A stretch of 44,074 nucleotides of DNA from Kofleriaceae bacterium (GCA_025357755.1 JANXOP010000330.1:1-44074); one strand, 5' to 3'. Positions 9,824-21,737 are shown, counted from the stretch's first letter. Numbers and translations are program-made. Notes: a model not told the origin generated them from the letters alone.

Positions 9824-9834
<11 letters not shown>
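7741..9834 (+). CDS. PIG-L/LmbE-type deacetylase lipoprotein with lectin-like and FG-GAP repeats
   Basis: 697 residues from GTG 7741. The N-terminus is a lipoprotein signal with lipobox LLLGC. Next comes a PIG-L/LmbE domain (about residues 25-250): VAHQDDDLLF replaces the usual AHPDDE zinc motif but keeps the His and acidic residues, and SHGYDHSDHMIV supplies the distal His/Asp residues. Residues of about 280-390 have paired cysteines and Trp/Gln-rich strands resembling a ricin-type beta-trefoil. The last 280 residues contain six FG-GAP/VCBS-like units with DLDGDG calcium loops, suggesting a propeller-like surface module. Predicted function: extracytoplasmic N-deacetylation of an N-acetyl sugar in a glycan or glycolipid. 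It follows the PIG-V-like gene and overlaps gshB tail to tail by 11 bp. Confidence 0.8.
8986..9834 (+). repeat. Six FG-GAP/VCBS-like repeats inside the PIG-L-like gene
   Basis: The protein motif DLDGDG or a variant recurs six times (near 8998, 9160, 9310, 9450, 9618 and 9766), each followed by a cysteine-containing strand pair. The underlying DNA word ggcgatctcgatggcgatgg is near-identical in several copies. Confidence 0.75.
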
Positions 9835-10780
<946 letters not shown>

Positions 10781-10787
10781 GCCCGCC

Positions 10788-10793
10788 ACTCTA
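10788..10793 (-). promoter_or_regulatory. Putative -10 box of a leaderless transcript (gshB)
   Basis: On the minus strand TAGAGT lies 7 bases before GTG 10780. It falls in the 40-bp gap after guaB1, and no ribosome-binding site is visible. Confidence 0.45.
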
Positions 10794-10820
10794 GCCCAGC
10801 TGGCCGAGGCCGGCTCGCTG

Positions 10821-12269
10821 CTAGCGCCGGATCGCGCCGTGGGGCGTGCCCTCGCTGTAACCCGCGGAGGTCTGGACACCGACCTCGGCGCGCTCGTGAA
10901 ACTCCGCGAGCGTGCGGGCACCGACATAGGTGAACGCGGACTGCACGCCCGTGATCATCTCGACGAGCAGCGCGCCGACGCTCTCCTGGCCTTCGCGGAT
11001 GTAGATCCTCGAGCTCGAGATGCCCTCGCGGAAGAAGCCCTTCTTCGCGCGCTCGAACGCATCTTGATCGCCGTGGCGATCGCTGACCGCGCGCCCGCTC
11101 GCCATGCCGTAGTTCTCCTTGAACAGCAGGCCATCCTTGTCCTCTTTGACATCCCCGGGGCTCTCGTACGTCCCGGCGAGCGCGGTCCCGATCATCACGC
11201 GCGCCGCGCCCGCCGCGAGGTAGAGCGCGATGTCGCGCGGATGCTTGACGCCACCATCGGCCCACACGTGCTTGCCGCGCGCGCGGGCTTCGCGCGCGCA
11301 GGTCAAGACCGAGGTGAAGGTCGGCCGGCCGACGCCGGTCTGCATCCGGGTCGTGCACATCGCGCCCGGTCCGACGTTGACCTTGACCACATCGGCGCCG
11401 GCATCGAGCAGGGCCTTGGTGCCCGCGGCGGTGCAGACATTGCCCGCGATCACCGGGACGCGACCGGCGACGATCGCCTTGACCGCGGCGATCGCATCGA
11501 GCATCCGGCGCTGGTGACCGTGGGCGGTATCGAGGACGATCGCGGACACCCCGATCTCGACGAGCTGCGCCGCGATCGTGGGCGCCTGAGCCGAGATCCC
11601 GACCGCGGCAGCGACCATGAGGTCACCGCTCGCCGAGAGGGCCGGTCGCAACAGCTCGAGGCGCACGGCATCGTTGCGCGTGATCACCCCGACCAGCCGG
11701 CCCTCGTCGTCGAGGACCGGCGCGGCCTTGACGCGGGCGTTGTCCATCTGGAGAAAGGCATCGCGATTCGCGACGCCGACCGGGAACGAGATCAAGCGAG
11801 GCGTCATCAGCGCCGAGGCCAGCGTGTACTGATCGCGATCGCGCAGATCCGAGTGCGTGATGATGCCGAGCGGCCGGCGCTGATCGTCGACCACGACCAC
11901 GAGATCGTGCGCGCGCTTCCGGATGATGCCCTGGACATCGCGCAAGGTCGCGCGCGGCGAGACCTCGAGCGGCGTGTCGTAGCGCGCATCGGCCGCGTGA
12001 ATGTGCTTGACGATCCGCTCGACCGTCGCGAGCTCCATGTCCTGCGGCAACACGCCGAGGCCGCCGAACCGCGCCATGGTCTCGGCCATCCGCTTGCCGG
12101 TCACCGCGTTCATGTTCGCCGAGACGATCGGATGCGAGCCGCCCGCAAAATCGGGTGGCGACAGATCGGTGTCGAGCCGCGACTCACCGGCGAAGTAGCC
12201 GGGGTTGATGAACACGTCATCGGTCGAGAGCTCGAGCTCTTCGTCATGAGCGGGGTGGAGGTAGCGCAC
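10821..12269 (-). CDS. guaB1: GuaB1-type IMPDH/GMP reductase family enzyme with CBS pair
   Basis: 482 residues from GTG 12269. A (beta/alpha)8 barrel is interrupted by two CBS domains (about residues 95-210). The active-site loop is NVGPGAMCTTRMQTGVGRP with nucleophile C305. Many stretches match the actinobacterial GuaB1 subgroup rather than ordinary IMP dehydrogenase: PIVSANMNAVTGKRMAET, GLGVLPQDM, HVWADGGVKHPRD, GTYESPGD and a C-terminal GVQTSAGYSEGTPHG. The Arg-Tyr dyad of the IMPDH mobile flap is absent (SDRHG in the place of the usual SDRYF-like segment). Mycobacterial GuaB1 acts as a GMP reductase, turning GMP into IMP with NADPH, so that reaction is more likely here than IMP oxidation. 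Family membership is seen; the activity is inferred. Confidence 0.85.
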   Translation of the reverse strand: MRYLHPAHDEELELSTDDVFINPGYFAGESRLDTDLSPPDFAGGSHPIVSANMNAVTGKRMAETMARFGGLGVLPQDMELATVERIVKHIHAADARYDTPLEVSPRATLRDVQGIIRKRAHDLVVVVDDQRRPLGIITHSDLRDRDQYTLASALMTPRLISFPVGVANRDAFLQMDNARVKAAPVLDDEGRLVGVITRNDAVRLELLRPALSASGDLMVAAAVGISAQAPTIAAQLVEIGVSAIVLDTAHGHQRRMLDAIAAVKAIVAGRVPVIAGNVCTAAGTKALLDAGADVVKVNVGPGAMCTTRMQTGVGRPTFTSVLTCAREARARGKHVWADGGVKHPRDIALYLAAGAARVMIGTALAGTYESPGDVKEDKDGLLFKENYGMASGRAVSDRHGDQDAFERAKKGFFREGISSSRIYIREGQESVGALLVEMITGVQSAFTYVGARTLAEFHERAEVGVQTSAGYSEGTPHGAIRR

Positions 12270-12275
12270 GTGCGC

Positions 12276-12281
12276 AACCTA
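12276..12281 (-). promoter_or_regulatory. Putative -10 box of a leaderless transcript (guaB1)
   Basis: On the minus strand TAGGTT lies 6 bases before GTG 12269, within the 29-bp gap after the LRR gene. No ribosome-binding site is seen. Confidence 0.45.
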
Positions 12282-12298
12282 CCCCAACCGGTCGCGTT

Positions 12299-13386
12299 CT
12301 ACAGCTCGAGCTTCACGCGCTTGGGGAGCAGCGCCCGCGTCTTGGCCGGGTTCAAGCGCGACCACTTCGCCTTGACCAGCCGCAGGTTCGGCAGGGTCGC
12401 GATCTCGTCCGGCAGCTTCGTGATCTTGCCCGCCGATTGGAGCTCGAGCACCTCGAGGGACTTCATGCCCGCGATCGCGGCGGGCACCAGCTTGATCGAG
12501 CCGTTGCCGATCCGTAGCTCGCGGATCTGGTCGTGCGCGCAGACGCTCTCGGGGATGCTCTGCATGTTCTTGCCGTTGCCGAGGTCGAGCCGGCGGAGCT
12601 TCTTCAGCTTCAAGATGCCGTCCGGGATATCCTCGAGCTCGGTGCCCAGGAGCGACAGCTCCTCGAGGTTCGTCAGCTCGAACACGACCTTCGGGACCTT
12701 CGCGAGCGGATTGAATCCGAGCTGGAGCTCGGTCAACCACGCCTTGGCCTTCGCCAGCGAGGCAGGTAGATCGGTCAAGCTGCAGCCCCAGAAGCTCAGC
12801 CCGGTGAACTTGTACGCCGAGCGCCGTGCGGTCAGCTCCTTCGCGAGCGCGCCCGGCACCACGTGGAGGTTCGTGGATGTCGCGGCACCGTGGGAGCCAT
12901 GCCACTCGGTATAGATCTCGCCGAACGAGAGCTCGGTCTTCTTGTCGCGCTTCGCGTTCGCGATCACGAGATCGAGGATCTCGCCGCGAAACTCCGCGTC
13001 TTCCGCGAACGGAACCGAGAGCGCCTGCCACGTGTGAAACGCGATCGCCTTCGCGACCGCCAGGCGCAGCGGATGATCGAGCTCGCGGATCCGGTGGTCG
13101 AGCTCGTGGGTCCGGTTGCCGATGCCCTTGAACGCAGCCGCGAACGCGCGGGCACCGGCGACGTGCTTGTCGACGAGCTGCTTCGCCCGCTTGCGCAGAT
13201 CACCACCACGCGGATGCGCCATGCTCGAACGCGCCGCGTACGCGATCGCGACGAGCTCGGCCGAGACCTCAGCGTCGAAGGGTGGCCCTCCGGCCGCGAG
13301 GGCCGCGAGCGTCTGATCGTCGTCGCCGGTCCGAAACGCGGCCACCGCCTTCGAGCCGAGATCCGGCGCCGCGGCGACGAACTTCT

Positions 13387-13390
<4 letters not shown>
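12299..13390 (-). CDS. Leucine-rich-repeat protein
   Basis: 363 residues from GTG 13390. No signal peptide or membrane segment, so cytoplasmic. The N-terminal half is helical and charged, with no family I recognise. From about residue 215 there are six repeats of 23-24 residues of the pattern LxxLxLxxNxLxxIPxxI (for example LEELSLLGTELEDIPDGIL and LEVLELQSAGKITKLPDEI), which build a curved protein-binding surface. The start codon overlaps the stop of the NtrC-type regulator (GTGA), so the two are translationally coupled and the LRR protein may bind or modulate that regulator or its targets. This partnership is inferred only from the overlap. Confidence 0.8.
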
Positions 13391-14940
<1,550 letters not shown>

Positions 14941-15023
14941 TTGAGGTACCACGTTTCTGGGGAGATTTCGGGGTTCACCCTGGTCCCGCATGTAGGAAAT
15001 TGGCGGCCGAAACCGGCGTCCTC

Positions 15024-15029
15024 TAGCAT
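15024..15029 (+). promoter_or_regulatory. Putative -10 box of a leaderless transcript (15037 gene)
   Basis: TAGCAT lies 7 bases before ATG 15037. TTGGCG at 15000-15005 is a possible -35 with an 18-base spacer. Confidence 0.5.
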
Positions 15030-15036
15030 TTATTAA

Positions 15037-15501
15037 ATGGCCACTGCTCGAGCACGAAGTTGGCGCCGCGTCCCGGCAAAGACCCCCAAGCCGCTCCGCA
15101 AGCCCATGGCGATGGCGCGGAGGGTGTCGCTGTTCGAGCGCACGGTCACGATCCGGCTCGCACCGATCGCGGTCGACCTGCTCCACCAGGCCGCCCGGGT
15201 GCTCCACGAGGGCTCGCTCGAAGGCAACGCCTACGCTGGCTCGACGATGATGACCGTCGATCTGGCCACGACCCGGCACGCGATCAGCGATCCGCCGGAT
15301 GCCTCGACCGCCCAGCGCGTCGCCCTGCTCTACGCCTCCGACGAGCGCTGCCGCGCCCACGCGCGCCGGGTCGCCCTCGCCGAGGCCAAGCGCGCCGCGG
15401 GCTGCGAGCTGTCCGCACCGAAGTTCGATATCGAGAGCAGCGCACGTGGTGCCGAGCTCTATCTCAGTCTCAACGTCGAAGCCGCCCGGAGGATCCCATG
15501 A
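15037..15501 (+). CDS. Small hypothetical protein coupled to a MerR-TPR protein
   Basis: 154 residues from ATG 15037. The first 30 residues are Arg/Pro-rich. The rest is a compact alpha/beta protein (RVSLFERTVTIRLAPIAVDL, then helices with YASDERCRAHARRVALAEA and a closing strand ELYLSLNVEA). No signal peptide or membrane helix. I do not recognise the family. Its stop overlaps the ATG of the MerR-TPR gene (ATGA at 15498), so the two are probably co-translated and may work together. Codon use matches the neighbours, which supports a real gene. Confidence 0.75.
   Translation: MATARARSWRRVPAKTPKPLRKPMAMARRVSLFERTVTIRLAPIAVDLLHQAARVLHEGSLEGNAYAGSTMMTVDLATTRHAISDPPDASTAQRVALLYASDERCRAHARRVALAEAKRAAGCELSAPKFDIESSARGAELYLSLNVEAARRIP
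15488..15493 (+). promoter_or_regulatory. Strong ribosome-binding site deciding the 15498 start
   Basis: GGAGGA with four bases before ATG 15498, inside the end of the preceding gene. It is one of the few clear Shine-Dalgarno sites in the window and sits at an internal, coupled gene. Confidence 0.65.
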
Positions 15502-16421
15502 TCGAGCTGTACAGCATTCGCGATGTCGCCCGTATCCTCGCCGTTCAGGAGTCGCGCCTGCGCTACTGGATGCAGACCGGCTTCGTCGGTCCGACCGTGC
15601 GCAAAGGCGGGCGGTTCTACTACACGTTCAGTGACCTCGTCGCCGTGAAGTCGGCCAAGGACCTGCTCGCCGCGGACGTCTCGCTGCAGAGCGCGCGCAA
15701 GGCGGTCGAGTCGCTCAAGAAGGTGCTGCCTCACGAGACCAACCCGGCCTCGCGGCTGCGGCTGTGCTCGGATGGCTCGACGATCGTCGCGCTCGCCGAC
15801 GACATCGCGTACGAGCCGATCGGCGGCCAGATCGTGATGGCGTTCTCGCTCGCGTCTTTCGGCGAGCACGTCGCCGACGTGCTCTCGATGCCGCGCGTCG
15901 ATCCTTCGGCAGCACCGGCCGAAGAGATCACCGATTCTCCGACCGAAGCGAACGGCGGCACGACCGCGTATCGCCACTTCGTCGAGGCATGCGCCGCCGA
16001 AGATCGCGGCGATTCCGAGACCGCGGAGCACCTGTTCCGCCAGGCGATCGATCTCGAGCCGAACATGTCGGCCGCGCTCACGAACCTCGGTAACCTGGTC
16101 TATCGCCAGGGCGAGCTCGAGGAGGCTAGGCGCTACTACGAGCGCGCGCTCGACCACGATCCGTCGCAGGCCGAGGCACGCTACAACCTCGCGAACGTGT
16201 TCGAGGACCTCGGCGAGACCGAGCTCGCGATCGCCGAGCTCCGTCGGGTGTGCGCGGCGTGCCCCGACTTCGCGGACGCGCACTACAACCTCGGCATCAT
16301 GCTCGTGCAGGTCGGCGGCACCACGCAGGCCAAGCAGCACCTCGAGCGCTACCTCGAGCTCGATACCGGATCCGATTGGGCCGGCCACGCGCGCGGCTAC
16401 CTCGACCAGATCGCCGTGTAG
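15498..16421 (+). CDS. MerR-type HTH protein with C-terminal tetratricopeptide repeats
   Basis: 307 residues from ATG 15498, chosen for its GGAGGA site and the typical MerR beginning. Residues 5-75 form a MerR-like winged helix (YSIRDVARILAVQESRLRYWMQTGFV, then KGGRFYYTFSDLVAVKSAKDLL). A variable linker follows, then from about 155 three to four TPR units (AEHLFRQAIDLEPNMSAALTNLG, ARRYYERALDHDPSQAEARYNLA, AIAELRRVCAACPDFADAHYNLG). MerR proteins bind DNA as dimers; here the usual ligand-binding tail is replaced by a protein-interaction scaffold. It is coupled to the small hypothetical upstream. Targets are unknown. Confidence 0.85.
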   Translation: MIELYSIRDVARILAVQESRLRYWMQTGFVGPTVRKGGRFYYTFSDLVAVKSAKDLLAADVSLQSARKAVESLKKVLPHETNPASRLRLCSDGSTIVALADDIAYEPIGGQIVMAFSLASFGEHVADVLSMPRVDPSAAPAEEITDSPTEANGGTTAYRHFVEACAAEDRGDSETAEHLFRQAIDLEPNMSAALTNLGNLVYRQGELEEARRYYERALDHDPSQAEARYNLANVFEDLGETELAIAELRRVCAACPDFADAHYNLGIMLVQVGGTTQAKQHLERYLELDTGSDWAGHARGYLDQIAV

Positions 16422-16428
16422 TCCGCGT

Positions 16429-17217
16429 TCAGTGGCCCCAGATCGCGAGGTAGTCGAACGCGACCGTCATGTCGCGCGCCTCGAGAAAGCCATACGCGCC
16501 GCGCGCGGTCGGAATCTGCAGCGTCGCGGTGCCACTCAGCCCGCCGGTGACCGTGACCGTGTCGAGCTGGTTCGCGGTCGGATCGATGTCGACGACGTAG
16601 TGGTAGGTCAGGCCCGTGATCGTCGGGGTCCCGAAGCTCTCGTCCGCCGTGGCGTTGGTCGATTCCTCCTTGAGTTGGAGATGGGCGTCCTGGCCGGGAC
16701 CTTGATACATGTTCGCGAACACGTTGGGGCACGCTGCGTAGCGACAGTTCTGGCTGTACCAGACGCCCGCGTAGTGGATCGAGCTCGCGCTCGCGTCGAT
16801 CACCGTGAACTGGATCTCGACGCGCGTCGCATCGACCGGCATCGCGAAGTGCGCCTGACCGACATCGCTGAGGGTTCCAAGGACGAGCGTATCGTTGGCG
16901 AACACGTACTGCGAGACGTACTGGTCGTAGCCCGAGGTCGCTTCGGAGGCGTGCGGCTCGAACAGCACGAGCTTGTCGCCCGGGGTGGTGGGATTCGGAT
17001 CACACGCATCGCCGACGCCATCGCCATCGCTATCGGCCTGCAGCGGGTTGCTGTCGGCCGGGCAGTTGTCGCACGCATCGCCGACCCCATCGCCGTCTTC
17101 ATCGTGACCGCCGCACGAGGTCGAGCCACCGTCGCCGTTGCTGCCTCGGCCGGTCGAGATCGAGTCAAAGCTCAGCCGGCCACAGCCAGCGAGCGCCACC
17201 ACTACGAGCAACCGCAC
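16429..17217 (-). CDS. Lipoprotein with thrombospondin type 3-like calcium repeats
   Basis: 262 residues from GTG 17217. The N-terminus [12 protein letters not shown] is a short lipoprotein signal (LAGC lipobox). Residues of about 35-75 have two TSP3-like units ([20 protein letters not shown] and [12 protein letters not shown]), which bind calcium and are stabilised by cysteine pairs. The remaining 180 residues form a beta-rich domain with no family I recognise; two cysteines lie in CRYAAC. Start selection: a TAGACT hexamer 7 bases upstream and the signal sequence both fit 17217, while longer readings give a poor N-terminus. Likely surface-exposed or periplasmic. Confidence 0.8.
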   Translation of the reverse strand: MRLLVVVALAGCGRLSFDSISTGRGSNGDGGSTSCGGHDEDGDGVGDACDNCPADSNPLQADSDGDGVGDACDPNPTTPGDKLVLFEPHASEATSGYDQYVSQYVFANDTLVLGTLSDVGQAHFAMPVDATRVEIQFTVIDASASSIHYAGVWYSQNCRYAACPNVFANMYQGPGQDAHLQLKEESTNATADESFGTPTITGLTYHYVVDIDPTANQLDTVTVTGGLSGTATLQIPTARGAYGFLEARDMTVAFDYLAIWGH

Positions 17218-17224
17218 GAGCTCC

Positions 17225-17230
17225 AGTCTA
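17225..17230 (-). promoter_or_regulatory. Putative -10 box of a leaderless transcript (TSP3 lipoprotein)
   Basis: On the minus strand TAGACT lies 7 bases before GTG 17217. The spacer contains a GGAG, so initiation with a very short leader is also possible. Confidence 0.45.
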
Positions 17231-17267
17231 CGGGATCGGAGCGGCGACGGGATGCCCTCAGAAGCCC

Positions 17268-18149
17268 TCAGAAGCCGTGGATGCCGACCTTGACGAGCAT
17301 GTACGTGTAGACGTAGGGCGCGATGAAGAGCACGGCATCGATCCGGTCGAGGATGCCCCCGTGGCCGGGGAGCAGCGAGCCCGAGTCCTTCACGCCGGTC
17401 GAGCGCTTGATCAGCGACTCCGCGAGGTCGCCCATCTGGCCGAGCATGCCGCCCGGAATCGCGAGCGCGAACACGTCGACCCAGCTCATCCAAGTCGCGA
17501 AGAACAGCTTCAAGATCGCGACGCCGAGCACCGAGCCCGCGAGCCCGCCCCACGCGCCGGCCCACGTCTTCTTTGGCGAGACCGCCTCGTAGAGCTTGGC
17601 CTTGCCGAGGAACCGCCCCGCGAAGTAGCCGCCGGTATCGGCGACCCAGGCGATCAGCAGCACGATCAAGACCGTGTCGCCGCCCTGGTTCGGATCGATG
17701 AGCTTCAACTTCGCGAGGTACATCAAGAGGAACCCCGCGTAGAAGATGCCGGTCACCGTCGCGGCGAACCGCGCCGCGACGGTCTGGATGTCGCGGAACT
17801 TGAACAGGTACCAGAGCCCGGTGGCGACGACCGCGAAGCCCGCGGCGATCGTGCCGCCCTCGATCGAGACGTAGTTCAGCGAGCTCGGGCTGTGCGTGCC
17901 GAGCGTCGCTCGGAGCGCGAGCGGGCTGAGCCAGTAGAACAAGAAGATCGAGAGGCCGCCGAGCACGAGCGCGGCGCGGCGATCTTCCTTCGGCAGCGTC
18001 ATGCCGAAGAACTCGCTCATCGCGAGCAGCGAGCCGACGAAGATGATCGCCAGCGTCGGCTCGGGCCGATGGTAGTGGAGCACCAACAGGAGGATCGGCA
18101 CCGCGACGACGGCGACGAGGAAGCGCTGTGCGAGATTGCCGAGGGCCAA
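17268..18149 (-). CDS. cdsA: Phosphatidate cytidylyltransferase
   Basis: 293 residues, about eight membrane helices. The CDP-diglyceride synthetase signature is complete near the C-terminus: [20 protein letters not shown] followed by GILDRID. It makes CDP-diacylglycerol from phosphatidic acid and CTP in the inner membrane, the precursor of all phospholipids. The start is a TTG at 18149, fifteen bases after the uppS stop; no ATG or GTG fits better in that gap, and the next in-frame GTG would cut the first helix. The order uppS-cdsA is the usual one in bacteria, although frr and dxr are not seen here. Confidence 0.93.
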   Translation of the reverse strand: MALGNLAQRFLVAVVAVPILLLVLHYHRPEPTLAIIFVGSLLAMSEFFGMTLPKEDRRAALVLGGLSIFLFYWLSPLALRATLGTHSPSSLNYVSIEGGTIAAGFAVVATGLWYLFKFRDIQTVAARFAATVTGIFYAGFLLMYLAKLKLIDPNQGGDTVLIVLLIAWVADTGGYFAGRFLGKAKLYEAVSPKKTWAGAWGGLAGSVLGVAILKLFFATWMSWVDVFALAIPGGMLGQMGDLAESLIKRSTGVKDSGSLLPGHGGILDRIDAVLFIAPYVYTYMLVKVGIHGF

Positions 18150-18164
18150 GAGGCGGCCAGCTAA

Positions 18165-18911
18165 CTACACGTCCGAGGAATCGGCAAGCTGTGCGGACGT
18201 CAGGCCGAACCTACGCTCGCGTGTGCCGTAGGCCTTGAGGCATTCGTACAGGTGTGCTCGGCGAAACTCGGGCCACAAAACGTCCACGAACATCAGCTCG
18301 GCGTACGCGACTTCCCACAACATGAAGTTCGAGATCCGCTGCTCGCCGGAGGTCCGGATCAAGAGGTCGAGCGCCGGTAACTTCGCGGTCGGCAGGTACG
18401 AGCCGAGCTTGTCGGCATCGAGGTCCTCGACGCGCAACGTGCCCGCGACGATCTCTCGCGCCGCGGCCCGCGCGGCGCGCGTGATCGATTCGCGCCCACC
18501 GTACGACAGCGCCAGCGTCAGCACCATCTTGGTGTTTCCCGCCGATGCAGTCCGCAGCTCTTCGAGCGGCTCGCGCACGAGGGCGGGCAGGCGCTCGATC
18601 TCGCCGAGCGCCTCGAGCCGGATGCCGTTGTCGAGGATCTCGGCGCGCTCGTCGATCACGAAGTCGCGGAGCAGCTCCATCAAGCCGGCGACCTCGTCGA
18701 CAGGCCGCGCCCAGTTCTGCGACGAGAACGCATACAGCGTCAGCGCCTCGATGCCGAGCTCGCGCGACGCGCGCGTGATATCGCGAACGGTTTCCGCGCC
18801 CGCCTTATGCCCGGAAAGTCGAGGTTGGTCGCGCAACTGCGCCCAGCGCCCATTGCCATCCATGATGATTCCGACATGGCGTGGCAGGTCGGGCAAGTCG
18901 GTCGCGGTCAT
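18165..18911 (-). CDS. uppS: Undecaprenyl diphosphate synthase (cis-prenyltransferase)
   Basis: 248 residues from ATG 18911. All conserved regions are present: [13 protein letters not shown] with catalytic D18, [25 protein letters not shown] and [18 protein letters not shown], with VLWPEF near the end. It condenses isopentenyl diphosphate units onto farnesyl diphosphate to give the C55 carrier used for peptidoglycan and surface glycans, which links it to the glycan block and the penicillin-binding protein in this window. A GGAG lies 11 bases upstream of the start. The open frame extends far upstream, but that part is antisense to pspA and is rejected. The start lies 33 bp from the divergent pspA start. 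Confidence 0.95.
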   Translation of the reverse strand: MTATDLPDLPRHVGIIMDGNGRWAQLRDQPRLSGHKAGAETVRDITRASRELGIEALTLYAFSSQNWARPVDEVAGLMELLRDFVIDERAEILDNGIRLEALGEIERLPALVREPLEELRTASAGNTKMVLTLALSYGGRESITRAARAAAREIVAGTLRVEDLDADKLGSYLPTAKLPALDLLIRTSGEQRISNFMLWEVAYAELMFVDVLWPEFRRAHLYECLKAYGTRERRFGLTSAQLADSSDV

Positions 18912-18944
18912 CGTTGCGGGTACTCCATTGATCTCGTAGGCTCG

Positions 18945-19823
<879 letters not shown>

Positions 19824-19960
19824 CGTCAGGCGTGACGCGGTTTGGGCGCGTGGCTGTGAATAACTGGCCACTGCCCGAAATAATCGCCAAGCAGTTTCGC
19901 TAGGTTGCGGCCGGAGCGAGCCGCTGGCCCCGAGGATCGGCCTTTGCACTATGCGTGGCC

Positions 19961-21064
19961 ATGCGCTTCGCGTTGTCGGCTGCCTCGGTGTTGTTCGCGG
20001 GATTGCTCTCTTCTGCCGCCTTTGCCGACGAGGCAGCGCCGGCCCCCGCCCCGGCCCCGGCGCCGACCGCGCCCGCCGCGGCTTCGAAGAAGGTGCCGCT
20101 CCGCGTGGTTCGGGTGCTCTCCGAAACCCACCAGGCGCTGCTGTTCAACAAGGCCAAGAACACCCACGTCCTCGTCGAGATGGGTAAAGAGGTCGATGGC
20201 TACACCGTCGACGATATCGACGAGGACAGCGTCACGCTGACCCCGATCGAAGGAGGCGCGCAGGTCGTGCTTGCTGGACCCGATCCGTCGTGGCGTCACC
20301 ACGGCGACAAGCCGTCGTCGGACCACACGCTTGCTCCAGCGCTCCGAGCTCCCGAAGATCCGTACGCCTCGGCCGCGCCGATGGACCCCTACGGCGATTC
20401 GACGATCCCGACGCCGATCACCGCTGGTGAAGGTGGCGTCCGGACGGCCGAAGCACCAGGCGCCTCGCCCGCGCCGATCCGGACGGCCGAGGCTCCCGGC
20501 TCGGCGCCAACGATCCTGTCGACACCCACACCCGTGATCACCGTCGTCGCGACGCCCGCTCCAACGCCGGTCCGTGTCGCGCCCGCGCCGGCACCTGCTG
20601 CGCCGGAAGACACCTCGTCCGCCGCGGCCTGGGGCAATGCCCCGACCCAGCCGACCCAGCCGGCGACCCCGGCGACCCCAACGGCCCCGGCGACCCGGAC
20701 CGCGCTCACCGCGCTGGCCGAGACCGGCATCACGGTCACCGAGGCGACACCTGCGCTCGATTCTCCGACGCTGATCCCACGTACCGACATCACCGCCGCG
20801 CTCGCCAACTTCGGGGCCCTCGCCTCCTCGATCCGCGGCTCGTTCACGCCCACCGGCGCGAGGCTCGACGCCATCTCGCCGGACTCCCTGCTCGCCAAGG
20901 CCGGCCTTCGCAACGGCGATGTCATCACCTCGATCAACAACCAGCCGCTCCGCTCGCTCGACGACGCGGCGAACTTATATGCCCGTGCCGGCTCGATGAA
21001 GGCCGCGACGATCCTGCTCCAGCGTGCTGGCAAGCCCGTCACGCTCCGCCTCGCGTTCCCGTAA
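19961..21064 (+). CDS. GspC-like periplasmic PDZ protein
   Basis: 367 residues from ATG 19961; GTG 19955 would add two residues. A cleavable signal peptide (MRFALSAASVLFAGLLSSAAFA) replaces the membrane anchor of classical GspC. Residues of about 45-105 resemble the GspC homology region (a small beta domain ending DIDEDSVTLTPIEGGAQVVL). A long Ala/Pro/Thr-rich linker follows, then a PDZ domain from about residue 285 (ARLDAISPDSLLAKAGLRNGDVITSINNQ). The HR-plus-PDZ order is that of type II secretion protein GspC, which links the inner-membrane platform to the secretin. No other type II genes are adjacent, so it may be an orphan component or a related scaffold. Confidence 0.65.
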   Translation: MRFALSAASVLFAGLLSSAAFADEAAPAPAPAPAPTAPAAASKKVPLRVVRVLSETHQALLFNKAKNTHVLVEMGKEVDGYTVDDIDEDSVTLTPIEGGAQVVLAGPDPSWRHHGDKPSSDHTLAPALRAPEDPYASAAPMDPYGDSTIPTPITAGEGGVRTAEAPGASPAPIRTAEAPGSAPTILSTPTPVITVVATPAPTPVRVAPAPAPAAPEDTSSAAAWGNAPTQPTQPATPATPTAPATRTALTALAETGITVTEATPALDSPTLIPRTDITAALANFGALASSIRGSFTPTGARLDAISPDSLLAKAGLRNGDVITSINNQPLRSLDDAANLYARAGSMKAATILLQRAGKPVTLRLAFP

Positions 21065-21069
21065 TGCGT

Positions 21070-21075
21070 TAGGAT
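21070..21075 (+). promoter_or_regulatory. Putative -10 box of a leaderless transcript (PilZ gene)
   Basis: TAGGAT lies 6 bases before GTG 21082, in the 17-bp gap after the GspC-like gene. The spacer gagcgg is a poor ribosome-binding site. Confidence 0.45.
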
Positions 21076-21081
21076 GAGCGG

Positions 21082-21720
21082 GTGGGAGCTGTTCGGCTCG
21101 AGCTGCGGCTGGGCAGCCATTCAGAGTGGATCAAGATCTTCGATCCGCGCGATTGGACCGTCTTCGTTCCCACGCCCGAGGACGAGTCGATCGACAACGG
21201 CTCGACGCTCCGCATCGATCTCGATGTCGGCGGCTGGCTCGTCACGTTGCGCGGCACCGTCGTCGGCACCCGCGATGATCCGCCGGGCGTGACCGTCGCG
21301 CTCGGCGCGACCGAGCGCGAGAAGATCAACTACCTCAACGGCTTCGTCCGCGGTGGCCTGCTCAACCTGCGCGAGAAGCGCCGCCTCCCGATCCGGCTCT
21401 CGGTCACCTACGGCGCCGTCGAGGGCCCGGCGAACACCTTCACCAAAGACATCAACGAAGAGGGCCTCTTCCTCTTCACCGACAAGCCGCTGCCCGAGAC
21501 CTCGCAGATCCACATGCTCGTGACCATTCCGGGCAAACCAAACCCACTGTCGCTCGTCGGCAAGGTCTCCCACACGATCCTCGCGATCGACGACGAAGCA
21601 CCCGGCATGGGCATCGTGTTCTCGCTCGACGACGCCCAGCGCGAAGCCCTGCTCGCCGTGATCAAAGAGCTCGAAGCCGCGCTCGATCAGGGAGCGCTCA
21701 CCGGTGCCGCCCTCGAATAG
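21082..21720 (+). CDS. PilZ domain protein (probable c-di-GMP effector)
   Basis: 212 residues from GTG 21082. The first 90 residues form a beta-rich N-terminal domain like a YcgR-N/PilZN module. The PilZ domain starts with RxxxR (R97-R101 in LREKRRLPIRL) and continues with DINEEGLFLF, where the usual D/NxSxxG has Asn in place of Ser (D123, N125, G128). The RxxxR arginines are the main c-di-GMP contacts, so binding is likely, but the Ser-to-Asn change is worth testing. A GGDEF cyclase gene ends 75 bp away on the other strand. Likely role: cytoplasmic receptor acting on motility, pili or envelope. Confidence 0.85.
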   Translation: MGAVRLELRLGSHSEWIKIFDPRDWTVFVPTPEDESIDNGSTLRIDLDVGGWLVTLRGTVVGTRDDPPGVTVALGATEREKINYLNGFVRGGLLNLREKRRLPIRLSVTYGAVEGPANTFTKDINEEGLFLFTDKPLPETSQIHMLVTIPGKPNPLSLVGKVSHTILAIDDEAPGMGIVFSLDDAQREALLAVIKELEAALDQGALTGAALE

Positions 21721-21737
21721 GGACGGTAACTCGTTAG
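21719..21737 (+). repeat. 19-bp direct repeat, copy 1
   Basis: agggacggtaactcgttag, starting in the last two bases of the PilZ stop codon. Copy 2 is identical, 61 bp downstream. The core taactcgtta is a small palindrome (TAAC-TC-GTTA). Confidence 0.85.

Noticed and set aside
10821..12269. Plain annotation as biosynthetic IMP dehydrogenase (GuaB)
   Set aside because: The full-length match to the GuaB1 subgroup and the missing flap Arg-Tyr dyad argue against it.
14941..15036. Possible sigma54 (-24/-12) promoter before the NtrC-type regulator
   Set aside because: No GG-N10-GC arrangement with the surrounding consensus could be found on either strand.
14941..15360. N-terminal extension of the NtrC-type regulator
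   Set aside because: The extension overlaps the 15037 gene on the other strand and has no receiver-like features. The receiver domain begins properly just after ATG 14940.
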